A DNA stretch of 64,000 nucleotides. It comes from Synchiropus splendidus (taxonomy: Eukaryota; Chordata; Actinopteri; Syngnathiformes; Callionymidae). How positions within the stretch are numbered: the first letter of the stretch is position 1; each line of letters opens with the position of its first letter. The translations under genes and the position numbers were made by a program. The stretch lies in assembly GCF_027744825.2 (NCBI RefSeq), contig NC_071342.1:10001501-10065500 (forward strand). The letters are read 5' to 3'. The notes under the pieces are model-generated. The model did not search any database and was not told the origin of the DNA. It saw only the letters and a program-made list of their open reading frames with translations. Of the stretch, positions 60,791 through 64,000 are shown piece after piece.

Positions 60791-61499
60791 AAAGACTTTT
60801 CTTGGAAGTAACTGACGTCTATGCTGGCACAAACTCATTTACAAACAGAAGAGCAGAACACCTGCAGTGCACCGTCACTGTGCTACGCAGAGAGATGACA
60901 GAGCGAAGAGCAGATTACTGTAATCTCATCAACAGCACACCACTAGGGGAGAGGTCAGCGAACACGGACACCACTCGACAGCTCACCCCCCAAATCCACA
61001 CCAAGCAGCTAAAATGTAGTTCAAGTCAGGTCTGTCAGGAGCCCAAGAAAAGTGCACCTCTTCCCAGGCTTTGATCGCTCATTTACTAGCTCTCCTCCCA
61101 GTCCAGCTCTGGGGTTTCAAATAGGGGCCATGGTTTCTGTGGAACCTTCAGTTAGGGGGAGAGAAACACAAAGTGCTGCAGTATGTACCTTTTTACCAAG
61201 GGACATCGAGAGCGATATGGTGAAGACAGCGCCCGATCGTCTCCCCCGCTCATGGCCTGACCTCTCCGTTTGGAACACGATGCCGGAAAGGAACACTTTC
61301 AGCCCCACGTGCAACACAGAAGGCAGGTTGTGTCACTATTTGACGCCTTGGGAGTAAGTATAGGTTGCCATGGACTGTACCCACGTATATGAAGATGAAT
61401 GACAGTTCATGAGGACACAGTAACAAAAGAAATCTGAACACGGTGTACACATATCTTTGTGTAGACCAGTAGTTATCGAAATTAAAGATGATTTCCCCT

Positions 61500-61745
61500 T
61501 AGGCACAGAGGACACATACACATACCCACACACACACGTTTGTATTGCTACCCTAGTGTGGACATTTCTCATTGCCATAATGCGTTGTCTAGCCACTCAC
61601 CCTAAACCTAACTGTCCTAAACAGCTAAGGTTTACCAGGACTCTGAACCAAACTTAAAAATCATTATAGTGACCCAGTTATTTTCAAACAGACCCTGTAG
61701 GTTCAAGCCAAATGGTCCCCACAAGGTAGGATAAACAAGTACACA
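61500..61745 (-). repeat. Teleost 'gtccccacaagg' repeat, inverted copy
   Basis: CACACGTTTGTATTGCTACC, CACCCTAAACCTAACTG, CCAGGACTCTGAACCAAAC, GACCCAGTTATTTTCAAAC and TGGTCCCCACAAGG. This is the reverse complement of the landmarks at 45665-46046, in the same order. Confidence 0.8.
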
Positions 61746-63235
61746 TTCATGCACCACCGGCAAGACAGACACAAATATGAAATGAAAGACTGAAGTATTA
61801 TTAACTATTGAAGGAGGAATATTTGGTTTGGAATAGTGGCCATTGACATGCATCAATCATCCTTAATGGAACACTTGCATTGATTTTCAAGATGAATGTT
61901 CAAGGTCACAGCTGCACAGACTCTCTCCTCTCAATGGATCCTGTTTGTGTTGAATGTTGAAGGAGGTCAGTAAGTCTACTTTCCAGATATATCTGAGCGT
62001 CATCCATTCAAGTCCATTCTTTTCACATAAATCGTCTCATCTGTGTTTGTGTGTAAACCCCAGGTCGTATCACAACCTGCCATCTGACTATTGTTAACTC
62101 AACAGCAAGAGTGAGGAGTGTGTCGCAGGAGGAAGCGTGGTGATGGTCTCTGAATGGACGACATTTCCACTTAGAAATCCTTCATGTTTGTGAGACCAAA
62201 CAAAGCAGCTGCTCAATCGTGTATTGTTTGTACGGTCAAGAGTATGAAGCTTTTGTCGAGCAGTACCGCGATCGGAGTAGTACTGTAATGAGAGTTATAA
62301 ATGGAATATCAGTCGACTGGAAAAACAAAGAAAGTTTTGGGGTGGAGGGAGCAAAGCTCAGGTCAATTTTTCACACGTTCTCCTTAAAAAAATGAATGCA
62401 AAAACAATGTTTTTAGTCGAAAGAGTGCTGAAATAAATGAAAGGTTGATTTAAAAAATAGGTGTTTTTGTCCTCAGATTAAACCCAGAAGAGTCAGACAG
62501 TGACACAGCTGTCTGAGCTACAGGAAGAAGACCCCAAAAGACAAGCGAAGAAAACAAAGACGCAAATTGTATACCAAAGCATGCAGGCGATCAATACTCC
62601 ACTCACGACAATAACTGTTGGCCAAAATATCACCTCAAGATTTGACCAAAAAACTTAATTATAGGCTTAAAACTTAACCACCGAAGCTTGGCAGACGAAG
62701 CTCGATTGTTCCCGCTTTTTTAAAAAACTCATCAAGTCGCAGCTTTAGCGCTTCTAGGACGAAATCTGACAGGACAGCAATTACTGTGCTCTTAACATGG
62801 CATTGTGGGCAGCTGGGATTGGTAGATGCCATGTTGAACGCTGGTGCTGGCTGCTTGTCATGGTGGGTGCCCCATCTGCTGCTTTTGCCTAAAGATAAAA
62901 GGAGGTGGACAGCTTTTCTTCTTTCACTTCAACCCTGATTTCAGGGCTGAGACGCCAAGGTTACGGCACACTGTGTGCTATGTACTTTCCACTCATGACG
63001 GCGTGACAGAGAGTCACTTCAGATTGATCAGAGGGGAGCAGACGGAATAGCAGATTCTTTTGGGCTTTTGCAAAATTGGGCAGAAGTTTGATCTATTTTT
63101 TGAGGGAGATAAACCAACTTTACTTAAGGAGGTCAAACTGAAAGCTAAAACAAGTGTGATCTGTCCAGTAACCTTGGTTAAATGGAGAGTAAGGGGAACA
63201 AAGAGCAGGGGAATAGACATCCCAGGGTTCAGTGT

Positions 63236-63404
63236 GGGGGTGTCTCTGACAGGATGGGGAAGTTTTGGAGTTGTGTCGGAGTTTGATGGGCAGAGAGGTG
63301 GACGACAACGACAGAACTTGGTCTGCCTTTGATCACAGACAAAAGTTTACCTGACAAGTGCCATTGAGGAAGTTGGGAAGCCAGTGAAAGCAATGATGTT
63401 AGAA
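63236..63404 (+). repeat. Local diverged direct duplication, unit 1
   Basis: GGTGTCTCTGACAGGATGGGG, GATGGGCAGAGAGGTGGACG, GATCACAGACAAAAGTTTACC and 'GTGAAAGCAATGATGTT' recur in the same order about 570-590 bp downstream, with indels. Confidence 0.85.
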
Positions 63405-63807
63405 ACTAAGGGTTTGACCCACGCAATGCTGGTTTTCTGTCGCATGAGATGAGACACGCATCTTGAGGGTTCACAACTTCACTGACCTGGTGGATTCCTT
63501 CATTCCTTAACACTGTCCTGCGCAGTCAACAACAGTAACCAAGCTCAACACAAGTCCGGCCTCTTGTCAGAGTTTCAGGAATCATGTGCCGACTGGAAGC
63601 CTTTCTGAGTCAAATGACAGAGTTGAACACACATGGGGGCAGAACTCCACCAACAAGACACACTGTAGCTTAACAAAATGCTACCAAAAATTAGGTGACT
63701 TTAGTGACCTGTTTTTGTCCTAAAAAAACACAATTGCCGCAGGCCTGTTCCAGCAGGGGAGCATGCAGAGTCACATCACTGGGTTGTAGTCGGGATTTTT
63801 CCCCATT

Positions 63808-63985
63808 GTGGTGGCGTCTCTGACAGGGTGGGGAAGTTGATGGGCAGACAGGTGGACAACAATGACTGAGCTTGAACGAACATTCCGCTCTTTTTGGGAC
63901 CTGGATCACAGACAAATGTTTACCTTAATGTACAAGGCAAAGCGCCATCTGAGGAAGTATTGAAACCCTTGAAAGTGATGATGTT
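63808..63985 (+). repeat. Local diverged direct duplication, unit 2
   Basis: GCGTCTCTGACAGGGTGGGG, GATGGGCAGACAGGTGGAC, GATCACAGACAAATGTTTACC and 'GAAAGTGATGATGTT' correspond to unit 1, with a short deletion (after GGGGAAGTT) and an insertion of about 30 bp in the middle. It may extend beyond the window. Confidence 0.85.
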
Positions 63986-64000
63986 GCTATCCAAATTTGG

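Larger units (their letters stand above)
57445..64000 (-). other. camkmt: camkmt intron, partial
   Basis: At least 6.6 kb of intron upstream of the 57.4-kb exon. It includes two teleost-repeat copies, candidate regulatory blocks at 58310-58600 and 60585-60790, and a diverged local duplication near the right edge. I saw no exon matching the human segment before RWD (VLLTDGNEKAIRN). The stretches 58620-60480 and 61750-63200 show nothing recognisable. Confidence 0.75.

Overview
This window is vertebrate nuclear DNA, almost certainly from a percomorph-type teleost fish. It has long AT, GT, AC and AAT microsatellites, several interspersed repeat families typical of teleosts, GT-AG introns and no compact gene order. 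None of the many short open frames resembles a prokaryotic gene. I recognise one gene: the last four coding exons of camkmt (calmodulin-lysine N-methyltransferase), on the minus strand between 57444 and 38957. The four exons splice in frame and encode about 120 C-terminal residues ending in TAA. The 5' exons lie beyond position 64000.

Layout. Positions 1 to about 38,950 lie downstream of camkmt and hold no convincing protein gene. This part alternates between ordinary AT-rich spacer with microsatellites and several blocks of a few hundred bases with a different texture: many TAAT/ATTA homeodomain-type cores, CpGs and GATA or E-box motifs, and little simple repeat. These look like conserved noncoding elements. 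From established vertebrate synteny (human 2p21: PREPL, CAMKMT, SIX3, SIX2), the 3' side of CAMKMT faces SIX3/SIX2, so the desert is most likely part of the six3/six2 regulatory landscape. That link is inference: no six gene is in the window and I cannot run an alignment. Positions 38,957 to 64,000 are camkmt exons and introns, and the introns carry the same kind of candidate elements. This fits a bystander gene hosting regulatory DNA for a neighbour.

Mobile and repetitive content. There is a 53-bp near-perfect inverted repeat at 1216-1402, a roughly 745-bp fold-back element at 29111-29854, and a 623-bp CTCA-type array with a 56-68-bp higher-order period at 27153-27775. A 15-bp perfect hairpin lies at 25320-25354 and a roughly 164-bp CA tract at 49645-49808. 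Three hAT-like insertions share their ends. Other elements are a terminal-inverted-repeat element inside a TA tract (48833-49094), two copies of an AT-rich MITE-like family (43.5 and 53.7 kb), a CCGGA(C/T)TATA-ended element (4.8-5.35 kb), and several copies of two well-known teleost interspersed repeats.

Limits. Conservation, repeat family names and the species cannot be determined without alignment. Candidate regulatory blocks were called by eye from base composition and motif content, and their edges are approximate.
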